Assembly: GCA_015232455.1 (NCBI GenBank)
Contig: JADFZQ010000029.1
Coordinates: forward strand, 1-38,041
Direction: 5' to 3'
Length of the DNA: 38,041 bases
Source of the DNA: Desulfamplus sp.
GTDB taxonomy: Bacteria; Desulfobacterota; Desulfobacteria; Desulfobacterales; Desulfobacteraceae
In this document: positions 17,036 to 24,764 of the stretch, in pieces
How positions within the stretch are numbered: the first letter of the stretch is position 1
Layout of the letters: each line of letters opens with the position of its first letter
Made by a program: the position numbers and the translations under genes
Notes under the pieces: generated by a model
What the model was told of the DNA's origin: nothing
What the model saw: the letters and a program-made list of their open reading frames with translations, nothing else
Database searches by the model: none

Positions 17036-17120
17036 CATACTATCCCATGCCCATGAAGCAACCACTTTCTATTGTGTCTTAAAATGGCTCTGAATCAACA
17101 TATTATACTGTCTATTTTTT
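17036..17120 (+). repeat. Diverged duplication, copy 2
   Basis: Partner of 16467-16556, about 570 bp away in the same orientation. Confidence 0.65.
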
Positions 17121-17144
17121 CAGCAGTTTTAATTGTTTTGTTGA

Positions 17145-17168
17145 TGTAAAATTAAGCTATATTTTACA
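17145..17168. promoter_or_regulatory. TGTAAAA-N10-TTTTACA site 2
   Basis: Spacer TTAAGCTATA. It lies about 15 bp beyond the terminator of the SprT-like gene. Confidence 0.55.
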
Positions 17169-17182
17169 CTGCTAATAAAAAG

Positions 17183-17205
17183 AAAGCTGGCATTGAACCA
17201 GCTTT
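17183..17205 (-). terminator. Terminator of the SprT-like gene
   Basis: Perfect 8-bp stem AAAGCTGG/CCAGCTTT with a 7-nt loop, followed on the minus strand by CTTTTTATT. It lies just after the stop of the leftward gene. Confidence 0.85.
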
Positions 17206-17211
17206 GTTAAA

Positions 17212-17856
17212 TTATTTATTTAAATAATAACCAGCGGGTCTTATACAGCCTGGGAATGATGCCAGCTCTTTTCTGGTTAAATGACCGTCTGGTATAAACG
17301 TTTTAACTTTACCTTCTATCCTTCTCAATTTTTGAGGAACAGCTTTTAATTCATAGCCTAACAATTCACCGATTCTCACGACTTCACTACACCAAAAAGG
17401 GTTGTTATGGCTTGTATAAAATGGTTTTTCTTTATATTGAGGCTGAAATTGATGTGCGTGTTGGTGTATCATTTCGTGCAAAATAACATCGTAAGTGTAT
17501 TTTTTGCCAAACATCTTTTTATCCGTGTCCCAGACTATTTCAGATACAGGACAATAAATAGAGTCGTGTAGCATCATTCTATTCTTATTGATGTTCCCTA
17601 AACTTCTGCTGTAATTTGTAATACCCCAGATAATCTGGATCGGCTTTAATGAATTAAAAAAATACAATTCATTGATTTCCAACCAAGCATCGTAGGCAAA
17701 AACACCTTTGTAACCATAAATAACTGCGTCTTCTTTGTACTGTTCAATAATTTCAATATCTTCCCTTGGTTTTAAATCCTCCTTCATGTTTGTTTTGATT
17801 TTAGTTGTTGTTGATGTAACACCAATTACCGCTGAATTAGTTTCTTCTTCGAGCAT
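17212..17856 (-). CDS. SprT-like zinc metallopeptidase
   Basis: 214 aa from the ATG at 17856; an ATG 15 bp upstream is rejected because its own GGAGA is the ribosome site for this one. Residues about 50-190 match the SprT-like domain: AWLEINELYFFNSL opening, the zinc motif LHEMIHQHAH near residue 127, and a third ligand region SHNNPFWCSEV near residue 150. SprT/Spartan relatives cleave proteins, including proteins crosslinked to DNA, and are common in phage and plasmid repair sets. That suits this block of DNA repair genes. The substrate is unknown. Confidence 0.85.
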   Translation of the reverse strand: MLEEETNSAVIGVTSTTTKIKTNMKEDLKPREDIEIIEQYKEDAVIYGYKGVFAYDAWLEINELYFFNSLKPIQIIWGITNYSRSLGNINKNRMMLHDSIYCPVSEIVWDTDKKMFGKKYTYDVILHEMIHQHAHQFQPQYKEKPFYTSHNNPFWCSEVVRIGELLGYELKAVPQKLRRIEGKVKTFIPDGHLTRKELASFPGCIRPAGYYLNK

Positions 17857-18043
17857 GTGAAAAATCTCCATTTAAAAAATTAATAGTGCGCAGGCGAATT
17901 TTGCTGTCCCTGCATCCAGCAGTCATTAGAATCATGGCTTCCGATATGAAATCACGGAAGGTCACAATCTTAACGTCATTTGGGCACATCGCACCCTGTT
18001 GTTTTTCATTCAGCGGCAAAAGGGGTATGACCATGAACTTCAC
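17837..18043 (-). CDS. Doubtful 68-aa ORF overlapping the SprT-like gene start
   Basis: An open frame with plausible residue use (VKIVTFRDFISEAMILM, then TAGCRDSKIRLRT) in a patch that is visibly richer in G and C than its surroundings. It has no clear ribosome site, overlaps the next start by 20 bp, and an opposite-strand frame also looks protein-like, so it may be a relic rather than a gene. Confidence 0.25.
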   Translation of the reverse strand: MKFMVIPLLPLNEKQQGAMCPNDVKIVTFRDFISEAMILMTAGCRDSKIRLRTINFLNGDFSHARRRN

Positions 18044-18115
18044 TTTTATTACTGAATCAGGTCTTTATAATTCTATTAGCAAAAACATTTAAAAGATAGA
18101 TTAGATGAAGATGAA

Positions 18116-18148
18116 AAAACCAACCTGCCGAGACGGCAGACTGGTTTT
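18116..18148 (-). terminator. Strong hairpin, leftward terminator of an unassigned transcript
   Basis: Arms AAAACCA-AC-CTGCCG and CGGCAG-AC-TGGTTTT close on the loop AGA. On the minus strand six T follow. No protein gene ends here; the nearest leftward gene stops 1 kb upstream. A second small hairpin TCCCG/CGGGA is at 18171-18183. Confidence 0.75.
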
Positions 18149-18737
18149 AATTATCAAACTAATATCACTATCCCGTTTCGGGACATCGGTTCACAACAAA
18201 TCTGCATCAGGCAATTCGTCGGATCAGGTGGAGCAGTTTAATAAAATTTAAAAGTAATCAAACCTGCTACACGTTTTATGTGTAACAAGTCAAAATCAAG
18301 TTTAACAGTAATCTAAAATTCGGAAAGCCGGTTAAACCGACTTTCAAAAGTTGGAGGATTCCCACAACCCAAACATCTGCAATTGGAATCTCTTGTAATG
18401 GGATTCAAGAAATCTAATATTCATTATAATAGGCACTGGTCTAATTACAGGAACTACAATGCTGTTCAACCCATCCCCATTCTAACCTTAGATAGTATCA
18501 CTAAATTTATATATACATCAGCACCAACCAACACCCCAAACATCTACAATAGGTGATACTTGTAGCAACTGTTGTGCTGGTACTCGTAGCTGTTGATATA
18601 ATATTATGTTATTATAGCTATGCTATGGTGCTATAGCTCTCCTTTGTATTGGGAGGGGGGGATAAACAGTATTGGGGGGAGAAGGACTTTAACCATAGTC
18701 AAATAATAGCTTGATTGTAGTGCTTTTCGGATCAGTA

Positions 18738-18824
18738 TTATATCCTCAGTAACCGCAGAGTTCTGATAAATAAGTTCTCTACGTCCAGTGTAAACCCTTG
18801 TCAATACAGGTACTTTCCTCAGAG
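18738..18824 (+). repeat. 87-bp direct repeat, copy 1
   Basis: Identical at 80 of 87 positions to 18891-18977, with no gaps. The first 43 bases, from TTATATCCTCAGTAACCGCA onward, are identical. Both copies contain CCTCAGTAACCGCAGAG and end in CCTCAGAG. Confidence 0.85.
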
Positions 18825-18890
18825 GACGCAGTACCCTCAGAGTTTTCATAAAATAGTTTTAATTTTAAAAAGTATCTATCCAATGAATAC

Positions 18891-18977
18891 TTATATCCTC
18901 AGTAACCGCAGAGTTCTGATAAATAAGTTCTCTGCGCCCAGTGCAAACCCTTGTTAATAAAGGTTCTATCCTCAGAG
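18891..18977 (+). repeat. 87-bp direct repeat, copy 2
   Basis: Partner of 18738-18824, starting 153 bp downstream in the same orientation. Confidence 0.85.
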
Positions 18978-19085
18978 AACTAGCATTCCGCACAAAATTT
19001 AATATTTATAAAAAGTACTTAAAAGCATTATCCTTCTCTCTCCAATACTGAAAGAATAGCAACCTCTTGAACAAATTGTATTAAC

Positions 19086-19174
19086 ACTGCGTTCACTGCG
19101 CCCACTGCGGAATTAGCCAGTAATGACGGGCATCTTGGTGATACGCAGTGTGTTTTTACTGCGGAACTACTGCG
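19086..19174 (+). repeat. ACTGCG repeat cluster at the 3' end of the primase gene
   Basis: ACTGCG at 19086, 19095 and 19104 (9-bp spacing), its complement CGCAGT at 19144, and ACTGCG again at 19158 and 19169. The last overlaps the primase stop codon. The density is well above chance for AT-rich DNA and looks like a protein-binding array. Confidence 0.6.
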
Positions 19175-21416
19175 GCGATTCCTCGGTCAGATCGAAAATA
19201 TTGGTCATACCGAGCTTGCCCTCAAACTCTTCACGGCATTGCTCCAGAGTTGGAAACCTGTAAATTCTGAAATTGAGACCCCCACTATTAATTTTTTTTG
19301 TTTCAACACTGTTGCAGAGCTTACGAAGTTGTTTACCGAAATTATTACTGTCAATTGGAAATCTCTCCTTAACTGTAGTAGCAAATTCCAGATAATGATC
19401 GTGAAATTCTTTACAAGATATTTCTCCTCGCCAGTCTGCGTGGTCTTGGTGCAATGCCCCATCCTGAAGTTTTGAATACCAAAATTTTTCTATTGTGCTC
19501 ATGGAATATTCAATTTGTTCCAAAAGTGCTTCTGTTCTAGGTGGGTTGAGTAAATGCTGAAAATCATATTTCCACCGTAGGAGATCATACAACATAGCTT
19601 CAAGACCACCATTACGCATTTGATCCGATATGGCTTTGAAATATTCATGGTTTTGCTGCTTTGCGTTAGAAATCTCTGTCACATAAAACCTACGCTCCTT
19701 TTCTCCTGCAGGCACTACCCAGTTATTGTTGCTGGCTATGACAAGGTTGATACAGTTCCTGACCGTAATAGCGTCTTTACCCTTTGATTCGATGATAAGC
19801 TCAGGTTCTGTGATCATATGTTTGATAGCACCTTCCGACTGTTTATCTCCAGCAAAGAACCCTTCATCCGCAAACACTAAAATCTTGTTTTTAAGGTGGT
19901 GGTTAAACCTCCCGACCAAATGATTCTGCTGCGCTAACTGGAGGTAATGACTGCCGAGTAACCTGCCTATGGTATTTACAAAAATTCCTTTACCTGTGCC
20001 TTTGTTGCCCCTTAAAACAATAGCGACACCGGGTCGATCTCCTCCAGGGTCTTGTACCATGCGAGCTATCCAATCCATGACCCATTTGAATTCGGATTCT
20101 TTACCGTTTACAATAATATTGAAGATATGATCCCTGAAAAGTGACCAGTCCCCCTGTTTCGGTTCGACTGGAAATCCTGTCCATAAATTATAGTATCCCG
20201 GCATATCTCGTCCCGGTTCAAAAACAACTTTTTTATACTGTCTGCGATCAGGAGACTTGAGCCAGTAGTCAACTATGCACATCTCTTTTTTGGGATCATC
20301 AGGGTTAGGGACAACCCTGTTTGCAAAGTATTTTTTTAAGTCAATTTCTGATGTAAAATCTATGTCCTTACATCCAGTGTGCGGGTTCAGCTCTTCCTTT
20401 AAAACAGCACACCGGCTGCCCATCCAAGTGACTGCGTACTCTGCATTGAACTCGTCAACTATTTTAGAATAAATGGATACGTTGTTGGTCTCACTAAGGC
20501 TCTGAATTACCGCCTCATAACCTTCTTCTTGATCAGTATAAGTAGTGAATAGATCGTTGAAATCACTGTTAATAGGGCATAGGACGTATTCAATTCCAAG
20601 TTTGTCAAAGATTGCAATTGCAGTGTCTCTGCCCCTGTTTTTACCTGTTTCAGCTTCGGTTGTTAAATCATTATCAGCGGCTACCACGAGTTTTTTATCT
20701 GGAAATTCAGTTTTAATCTTCTCACAAACCGCTTGCATATTACCTGCATTAAATGCCACAACTACAGCGTTACCAGTGGCTTCATTAATAGTTGAACCAG
20801 TGGCGAAGCCCTCAGCTATGTAAATAATTCTGCTGGATGTTGTATCACCAATGCAGTGCAAACCACCTGCAACTTTACCGCCAGACAAAAATCTCTTCTC
20901 CCCATCCTCGTTTATAAATTGCAGTGATACAGGGGCGTCCTCACTGTCATCGATGTCACCATATATGGGAACAACTAACGTATTCTTTAGTTGCCTCATA
21001 CCGATTGGAGAGATACGCTTCCTTATTATATAAGGATGGGTAGGATCAGCTTCTTGAGCTTTACTCCAAATTGCAGCAGCTTTAATTTTAGCTGCTGCAT
21101 GTTTAACTTGTTGCTCCTGTTCGATTTTTTGGTGCATCTTTTGAACTTCTTCATCAAACTTCTGATGTTGAGCAGGGGTTAATTCCACACCATCATGGGT
21201 GTACCTACCTGAAACTATGCAACCCTTCTTCCAATCACCAAAAGACCAAAAAGCGTTACCATCATCGTTAATGTTGAGAATATACCAACCATTTTTGTTG
21301 TTGCCACCGTCAGTAGAAAATCTAATAATTTTAGACTCTTCTATTGTTGTTGGTGCTGTGAGACCTGCCTGAACCATTGAATTTTTTAAACTTTCTACAA
21401 CTTCTTTTTTTAACAT
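19167..21416 (-). CDS. Toprim primase / SF3-like helicase (DUF5906-type replication protein)
   Basis: 749 aa from the ATG at 21416, which has GGAG at the right distance; the ATG 15 bp upstream is rejected. Order of domains: an N-terminal DNA-binding or zinc-ribbon-like region (about 35-80), a Toprim domain (IIYIAEGFATGSTINEATG, Glu near 202, then VVAADND with Asp near 248/250), and a helicase module with Walker A GNKGTGKG (Lys near 476), Walker B FADEG (517/518) and sensor IASNNN. Phages, satellites and plasmids use such proteins to prime and unwind DNA. It is not needed if Rep and host enzymes suffice, so it may serve a second origin, perhaps the repeats right after its stop. Confidence 0.9.
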   Translation of the reverse strand: MLKKEVVESLKNSMVQAGLTAPTTIEESKIIRFSTDGGNNKNGWYILNINDDGNAFWSFGDWKKGCIVSGRYTHDGVELTPAQHQKFDEEVQKMHQKIEQEQQVKHAAAKIKAAAIWSKAQEADPTHPYIIRKRISPIGMRQLKNTLVVPIYGDIDDSEDAPVSLQFINEDGEKRFLSGGKVAGGLHCIGDTTSSRIIYIAEGFATGSTINEATGNAVVVAFNAGNMQAVCEKIKTEFPDKKLVVAADNDLTTEAETGKNRGRDTAIAIFDKLGIEYVLCPINSDFNDLFTTYTDQEEGYEAVIQSLSETNNVSIYSKIVDEFNAEYAVTWMGSRCAVLKEELNPHTGCKDIDFTSEIDLKKYFANRVVPNPDDPKKEMCIVDYWLKSPDRRQYKKVVFEPGRDMPGYYNLWTGFPVEPKQGDWSLFRDHIFNIIVNGKESEFKWVMDWIARMVQDPGGDRPGVAIVLRGNKGTGKGIFVNTIGRLLGSHYLQLAQQNHLVGRFNHHLKNKILVFADEGFFAGDKQSEGAIKHMITEPELIIESKGKDAITVRNCINLVIASNNNWVVPAGEKERRFYVTEISNAKQQNHEYFKAISDQMRNGGLEAMLYDLLRWKYDFQHLLNPPRTEALLEQIEYSMSTIEKFWYSKLQDGALHQDHADWRGEISCKEFHDHYLEFATTVKERFPIDSNNFGKQLRKLCNSVETKKINSGGLNFRIYRFPTLEQCREEFEGKLGMTNIFDLTEESPQ

Positions 21417-21450
21417 AAAAAAAATCTCCATTGAAAAATCCTAATAAATC

Positions 21451-21479
21451 TTCAGGAAGTAAAAATATCCCTTCCTGAA
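21451..21479 (-). terminator. Leader hairpin before the primase gene
   Basis: Perfect 9-bp stem TTCAGGAAG/CTTCCTGAA with an 11-nt loop; the T-rich tail is weak. A second stem, GTCTC/GAGAC, lies at 21482-21103 offset region 21482-21503. It stands 34 nt before the start codon. Confidence 0.5.
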
Positions 21480-21572
21480 TCGTCTCAGAACTATTTCCGA
21501 GACCGTTTGAGAGCAGTCACGCAGATGGTGCTGCCCCCTTGTTTCAATGGTTCAGGCGTTAGTTTCTACTTA

Positions 21573-21878
21573 TTACTCGATGACCTCCTTGATCTTAACG
21601 GTTAATCCCACCATGTCGTTAAATGAGCAACAATTCAAAGATACAAATTCGGCATAAAATTTTTTACCCAGATCAATTTGTGGAGCAATCTGGGCTGCCA
21701 CTGGCTTGGGTAGGTATCCCATAGAAATTGTATCCATCAACACTTCAATTGCATTGGCATCGTGAACATTGTCAGGGTCACGTTGCAATCTGTAGGTTTT
21801 GATGTTCCCGCAGCCGAAGTTCTTGATATTGTGCTGTCTGTTGTTGTAACTAACACCCGCTAATCTTGTTTGTAACAT
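21573..21878 (-). CDS. HIRAN-domain protein
   Basis: 101 aa from the ATG at 21878 (AAAGGA upstream); a longer frame adds 13 residues without a ribosome site. The whole protein is one HIRAN domain: TRLAGVSYNNRQ, then LQRDPDNVHDANAIEV, then MGYLPKPVAAQIAPQID. HIRAN binds 3' ends of single-stranded DNA in helicases such as HLTF and occurs alone in phages and plasmids. It probably works with the primase-helicase encoded just after it. Confidence 0.9.
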   Translation of the reverse strand: MLQTRLAGVSYNNRQHNIKNFGCGNIKTYRLQRDPDNVHDANAIEVLMDTISMGYLPKPVAAQIAPQIDLGKKFYAEFVSLNCCSFNDMVGLTVKIKEVIE

Positions 21879-21929
21879 AATGTAAATCCTTTTGATTAAA
21901 TAAGTGGATATTTCCACAATTAAAAAAAT

Positions 21930-21952
21930 AGGGGCAATTCATACTAGCCCCT
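21930..21952 (-). terminator. Terminator-like hairpin before the HIRAN gene
   Basis: AGGGGC/GCCCCT stem, 11-nt loop, then ATTTTTTTAATT on the minus strand. A 5-bp tetraloop hairpin (GTGGA/TCCAC, 21904-21917) follows before the ribosome site. Distance from stem to start is 51 nt. Confidence 0.8.
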
Positions 21953-22037
21953 TACAGCAAGGGTCGATCATTCAACTATTGCTGTGACTTTGAGTGTTGG
22001 CACTCTTTAGGATTTACTATAAATACGGGTATTTAGT

Positions 22038-22460
22038 TTATTGATTATCTACAGGTTTTTCCTGCAGATTTTTCAACATCTGGACAATTAACGCTTGGCT
22101 TGAAAGAGACAGCCCGCTATACAATTTCAATAATTCTTGATCCGATTTGGAAAGTGCAAATCTTTCTTTATTTATGATGGATTCAATCTCTCTCTTTTTT
22201 ATTATCTCCTCATTTTTTTTGGTAATATAATCATGCCAAAACTGCCACTCTGTGAACTTCTTTCTCGGCGCGTCATAAATCCAGTTACCCTCTTGCTGAC
22301 ACATCTCTCTTAGATCAGCCAATGAATATGGAGAATTTTGATGCGTCCACTGCGGATTGCTATCTAATTGATAATTGCGTAACTTCCACACATTTTTTTT
22401 AAATGCCAGATGAAAACAGGTTTTTTCATCAATTTCCTTAATATAAACTATGGATGCCAT
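22038..22460 (-). CDS. Hypothetical protein, 140 aa
   Basis: Unrecognised. AAGGAGTGGGAG precedes its ATG. The N-terminal half is mixed with many Trp and Tyr residues (WTHQNSPYSLADLREM, WIYDAPRKKFTEWQFW); the C-terminal half is a helical, charged segment. It looks soluble. It is the first gene after an 870-bp noncoding stretch, so it may open a transcription unit with the HIRAN and primase genes. Confidence 0.65.
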   Translation of the reverse strand: MASIVYIKEIDEKTCFHLAFKKNVWKLRNYQLDSNPQWTHQNSPYSLADLREMCQQEGNWIYDAPRKKFTEWQFWHDYITKKNEEIIKKREIESIINKERFALSKSDQELLKLYSGLSLSSQALIVQMLKNLQEKPVDNQ

Positions 22461-22522
22461 CTCCCACTCCTTGTTAAGACCGTTTTTTTACCACATAGGG
22501 ATATAGTAATTCATAATCCCAT

Positions 22523-22643
22523 AATGTCAAGTCAAATCAATCGAAATATTTTTAAATTACTATATTTCAATTGATTTGAGCAAAAATAAATTTATATGTA
22601 TCTCTTTTATGGCACTATAAGACTTAGAATCTTTCTTGTCAAG
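22523..22643 (+). repeat. About 121-bp diverged duplication, copy 1
   Basis: Resembles 22762-22882 at a constant offset of 239 bp. Shared blocks include GAAATATTTTTAA, CTATATT, AATTGATTT, AGCAAAAATA and TTATATGTATCT. Confidence 0.75.
22533..22578. repeat. 17-bp inverted repeat with 12-nt loop
   Basis: CAAATCAATCGAAATAT (22533-22549) and ATATTTCAATTGATTTG (22562-22578) match at 16 of 17 positions as inverted arms. The matching part of copy 2 of the duplication retains a weaker version. Confidence 0.75.
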
Positions 22644-22761
22644 AGAGTTTCCAGCAATTAAAGCTGTCTGCAGTTCACATTTTACCCCATTAAAATGCCT
22701 ACTCAGCCGCTTTATAAGCAATATCTATATCCCATATCCGCATAATAACGCACAATTTTAA

Positions 22762-22882
22762 AATGTCAACCCAAATTCATTGAAATATTTTTAATTCACT
22801 ATATTACAATTGATTTAAGCAAAAATATACTTATATGTATCTATTTTGAAGCAAAATAAGGCTTGAAATATATTTTGTCAAG
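22762..22882 (+). repeat. About 121-bp diverged duplication, copy 2
   Basis: Partner of 22523-22643. Confidence 0.75.
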
Positions 22883-22917
22883 TCTGTTTAAAATTTAATT
22901 GTGGAATAAAAATCAAA

Positions 22918-22941
22918 TGTAAAAGAGAGCTACATTTTACA
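22918..22941. promoter_or_regulatory. TGTAAAA-N10-TTTTACA site 3
   Basis: Spacer GAGAGCTACA. The arms extend to AATGTAAAA/TTTTACATT, the longest of the family. Confidence 0.6.
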
Positions 22942-23208
22942 TTATAAATTCATAATAAAAAATATTTACTGTAGTGCTACCACCCTACACCAACCAGCAC
23001 CCTCACCAAGACCACTTATTTTTGATTGTGTATTCTTTTGGATATGGCATTGGCAGGTGTAGAGAACGTTCCATGATTGGCACTACAGGTGCTTTTAATG
23101 GTAACTGTTGCAGGTTGGTTGGAGTGCTTTGGAAGTGTGGTTGTATGATTTAGCTGTGCTGGATTGAATTTGAGTTGTTATAGGTGTAGAGGGGTTGGTC
23201 GTTGTAGG

Positions 23209-23276
23209 TGTAGATGTGATGGTACTACTTTAAATTAAAGTTGAGTCTGTTATGATGTAGATGTAATGGTACTACT
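23209..23276 (+). repeat. Pair of 21-bp direct repeats
   Basis: TGTAGATGTGATGGTACTAC at 23209 and TGTAGATGTAATGGTACTAC at 23256 (each followed by T) differ at one base and start 47 bp apart. They lie just beyond the stop of the leftward 65-aa gene. Confidence 0.7.
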
Positions 23277-23329
23277 CAATATTCATTATATTACTGCTAT
23301 TAATTTAAGCGGAGCGGGCGGACAAAAAA

Positions 23330-23527
23330 TTATTTATCATCATAAAAGCCTCCTTTATCTGCATAAGACATAATATCATTTAGCACATGCTGTTTACACT
23401 GCTCACATATAGAATGGGATTCTACAGTTAATCCATGTTCTATCATCATTAAAGCAAATTTATTAGCTGGTGCTTCTTTTTCTCCCATGTAACAACCACA
23501 GTAGCTGCAACGAATTTGGTAAATCAT
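23330..23527 (-). CDS. Small zinc-ribbon-like protein, 65 aa
   Basis: Two Cys pairs (CSYCGC near residues 7-12 and CEQC near 41-44) suggest a zinc knuckle. AAGGA precedes the ATG. No named family is recognised; small Cys-pair proteins of this kind are common in phage and plasmid early regions. It is the last gene of its leftward run. Confidence 0.65.
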   Translation of the reverse strand: MIYQIRCSYCGCYMGEKEAPANKFALMMIEHGLTVESHSICEQCKQHVLNDIMSYADKGGFYDDK

Positions 23528-23549
23528 TGTTTTATATCCTTATAATAAA

Positions 23550-23588
23550 GAAGGGCATCAGCAGATGACATACCCGCTAATGCCCTTC
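23550..23588 (-). terminator. Terminator-like hairpin before the 65-aa gene
   Basis: 13-bp arms GAAGGGCATCAGC/GCTAATGCCCTTC with one mismatch and a 13-nt loop, followed on the minus strand by TTTATTATAA. It is 22 nt from the start codon. Confidence 0.75.
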
Positions 23589-23611
23589 AAGTTAGTTTAA
23601 TGTTATTTGAA

Positions 23612-23842
23612 TCAGTCTATTTTGTTTACTACTGGACCTAGCACGCTGGTGTCTATAGGAACTCCACTACAATTGAATCCGGGATGTATATTCCCATATT
23701 CATCACAGACCCAGCAGTCCACTATTCCAAAGTCTCCAGACATACATGGGCTGTAGCAATTATATTTTTTATCTTTTGCTGTGTCTGTTCTGTAGATGTG
23801 TCCACGTTTGGCTTTATAAATTAGACCAGTAAAAACTTTCAT
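23612..23842 (-). CDS. Small Cys-rich protein, 76 aa
   Basis: Start at 23842, with AAAGGAGGTG before it; a longer frame runs into ardC without a ribosome site. Five Cys residues are spread over the chain (CYSPC, CWVC, FNC). Unrecognised. Only 13 bp separate it from the ardC stop with no hairpin between, so it is co-transcribed with ardC and may help it. Confidence 0.65.
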   Translation of the reverse strand: MKVFTGLIYKAKRGHIYRTDTAKDKKYNCYSPCMSGDFGIVDCWVCDEYGNIHPGFNCSGVPIDTSVLGPVVNKID

Positions 23843-23855
23843 TGTTACACCTCCT

Positions 23856-24680
23856 TTATGCTGCCTGAGCTTGTTTTGGTTGGATAGTTGATGCACCATT
23901 TACATCATTATAAATGATTAGATTTATAACTTGTTCTACCTCGGATAATACCTTTAAACACGCCTTATGTGGATGCATCTTCAATTTAGATGCGTAATGA
24001 GCTATGTATTGATAACTATTTCCTAAAGTTGCGTATGCTGTTTTCCCCGCAATTTTGCAGAGGCTAATAGATGAAAGTTCGGCTACTATTTCTTTTAGTG
24101 ATTTTTCACGATCTCTTAAACTCCCTATAACTCTTTGATGTGAAGCATGTGCCAGCTCGTGCAGCATCACGCTCTCATCAGGGCTTGCAAGCCCTATCTC
24201 TTTTCTTGTAGAGTTATAATATCCATAATATTTTGTATTACCTGCCACAGCTTTAACATTGATGCCCCATTCTTTAGCACGTTCCATAAACGGTAAGTCT
24301 GGTAGTTCTATCTCATCATAACTTAAAGGTTCTCCATCTGTATCTTCAACTCTAAAAACTGGAGCAGTTTTAAAAAATGTTAGATATTTTTCCTCATCAC
24401 CTGTATCTTCATCCACTTTCTTTTTAAAACATGGAACAAGAATATAAATAGCTTTAGCACCCTTATTGACACTACGGTGTATCTCTTTCCACTGATTAAA
24501 TCCCCTTGCATCAGCACTTCCACTAAGAAAGAGGATCAGCCTATTATTAAAAGACCAATGACTGCATGGTACATCGATCATTGGGAATGTTGCGATCTTA
24601 ATGGCTTCTGGTATCTGACCACTCTCAAACGCCTGTAGTATCTGATCTAATACTACTTTCACTTTATTATTTGTTTCCAT
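23856..24680 (-). CDS. ardC: ArdC-type antirestriction protein
   Basis: 274 aa. The N-terminal single-stranded-DNA-binding domain shows the ArdC pattern SHWSFNNRLILFLSG, ADARGFNQWKEIHRSVNKGA and KAIYILVPC. The metallopeptidase part has VMLHELAHASH (His174, Glu175, His178) with a Glu around 197-201 as likely third ligand. ArdC proteins protect incoming single-stranded plasmid DNA from restriction during entry. The start has AAAGGAGAC. Finding it without conjugation genes suggests the plasmid is moved by a helper element or inherited it from one. Confidence 0.92.
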   Translation of the reverse strand: METNNKVKVVLDQILQAFESGQIPEAIKIATFPMIDVPCSHWSFNNRLILFLSGSADARGFNQWKEIHRSVNKGAKAIYILVPCFKKKVDEDTGDEEKYLTFFKTAPVFRVEDTDGEPLSYDEIELPDLPFMERAKEWGINVKAVAGNTKYYGYYNSTRKEIGLASPDESVMLHELAHASHQRVIGSLRDREKSLKEIVAELSSISLCKIAGKTAYATLGNSYQYIAHYASKLKMHPHKACLKVLSEVEQVINLIIYNDVNGASTIQPKQAQAA

Positions 24681-24708
24681 TAGTTGTCTCCTTTAATCCA
24701 AATAAAAA

Positions 24709-24742
24709 AGCCACCTACAAGGCTTTTGCCTCATAGATGGCT
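24709..24742 (-). terminator. Terminator-like hairpin before ardC
   Basis: Two nested stems, AGCCA-CTA/TAG-TGGCT outside and AGGC/GCCT inside a TTTT loop, followed on the minus strand by TTTTTTATTTGG. It is 28 nt from the ardC start. Confidence 0.85.
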
Positions 24743-24764
24743 CTGATGTTATTATTTAATTAAC

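Larger units (their letters stand above)
16206..17182. other. Repeat-rich intergenic region between higA and the SprT-like gene
   Basis: About 1 kb without a convincing gene; a 63-codon minus frame at 16874-17065 lacks a ribosome site. It contains a short GC-rich hairpin (TGTCCG/CGGACA, 16348-16365), a diverged duplication (16467-16556 and 17036-17120), two TGTAAAA-N10-TTTTACA sites and an inverted repeat at 16806-16851. It looks like the remains of repeated insertions or duplications. Confidence 0.6.
18149..19166. other. 1-kb structured, repeat-rich noncoding region after the primase gene
   Basis: No credible gene. A 72-codon minus frame at 18631-18849 covers one of the 87-bp repeats and is not conserved in the second copy. 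The region holds the 87-bp repeats, ACTGCG repeats, a hairpin GAAAGCCGG/ACCGACTTTC near 18323-18345, and a weaker 35-bp repeat pair (18364-18398 and 18531-18565, 26 of 35 identical). It may be an origin or give a structured RNA. Confidence 0.55.
22461..23329. other. 870-bp noncoding region with a duplication and a long palindrome
   Basis: No gene found on either strand. It carries a roughly 121-bp duplication (22523-22643 and 22762-22882), a near-perfect 17-bp inverted repeat, a TGTAAAA-N10-TTTTACA site, and a 21-bp direct repeat pair. The 22980-23210 part is G/T-rich on the plus strand with repeated GTGTAG-type words. Confidence 0.6.

Noticed and set aside
18631-18849. 72-codon minus frame over the first 87-bp repeat
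   Set aside because: The second repeat copy does not preserve it, so the DNA repeat rather than the protein is what is conserved.
19239-21182. Plus-strand frames across the primase gene
   Set aside because: Shadows of a well-supported minus-strand gene.
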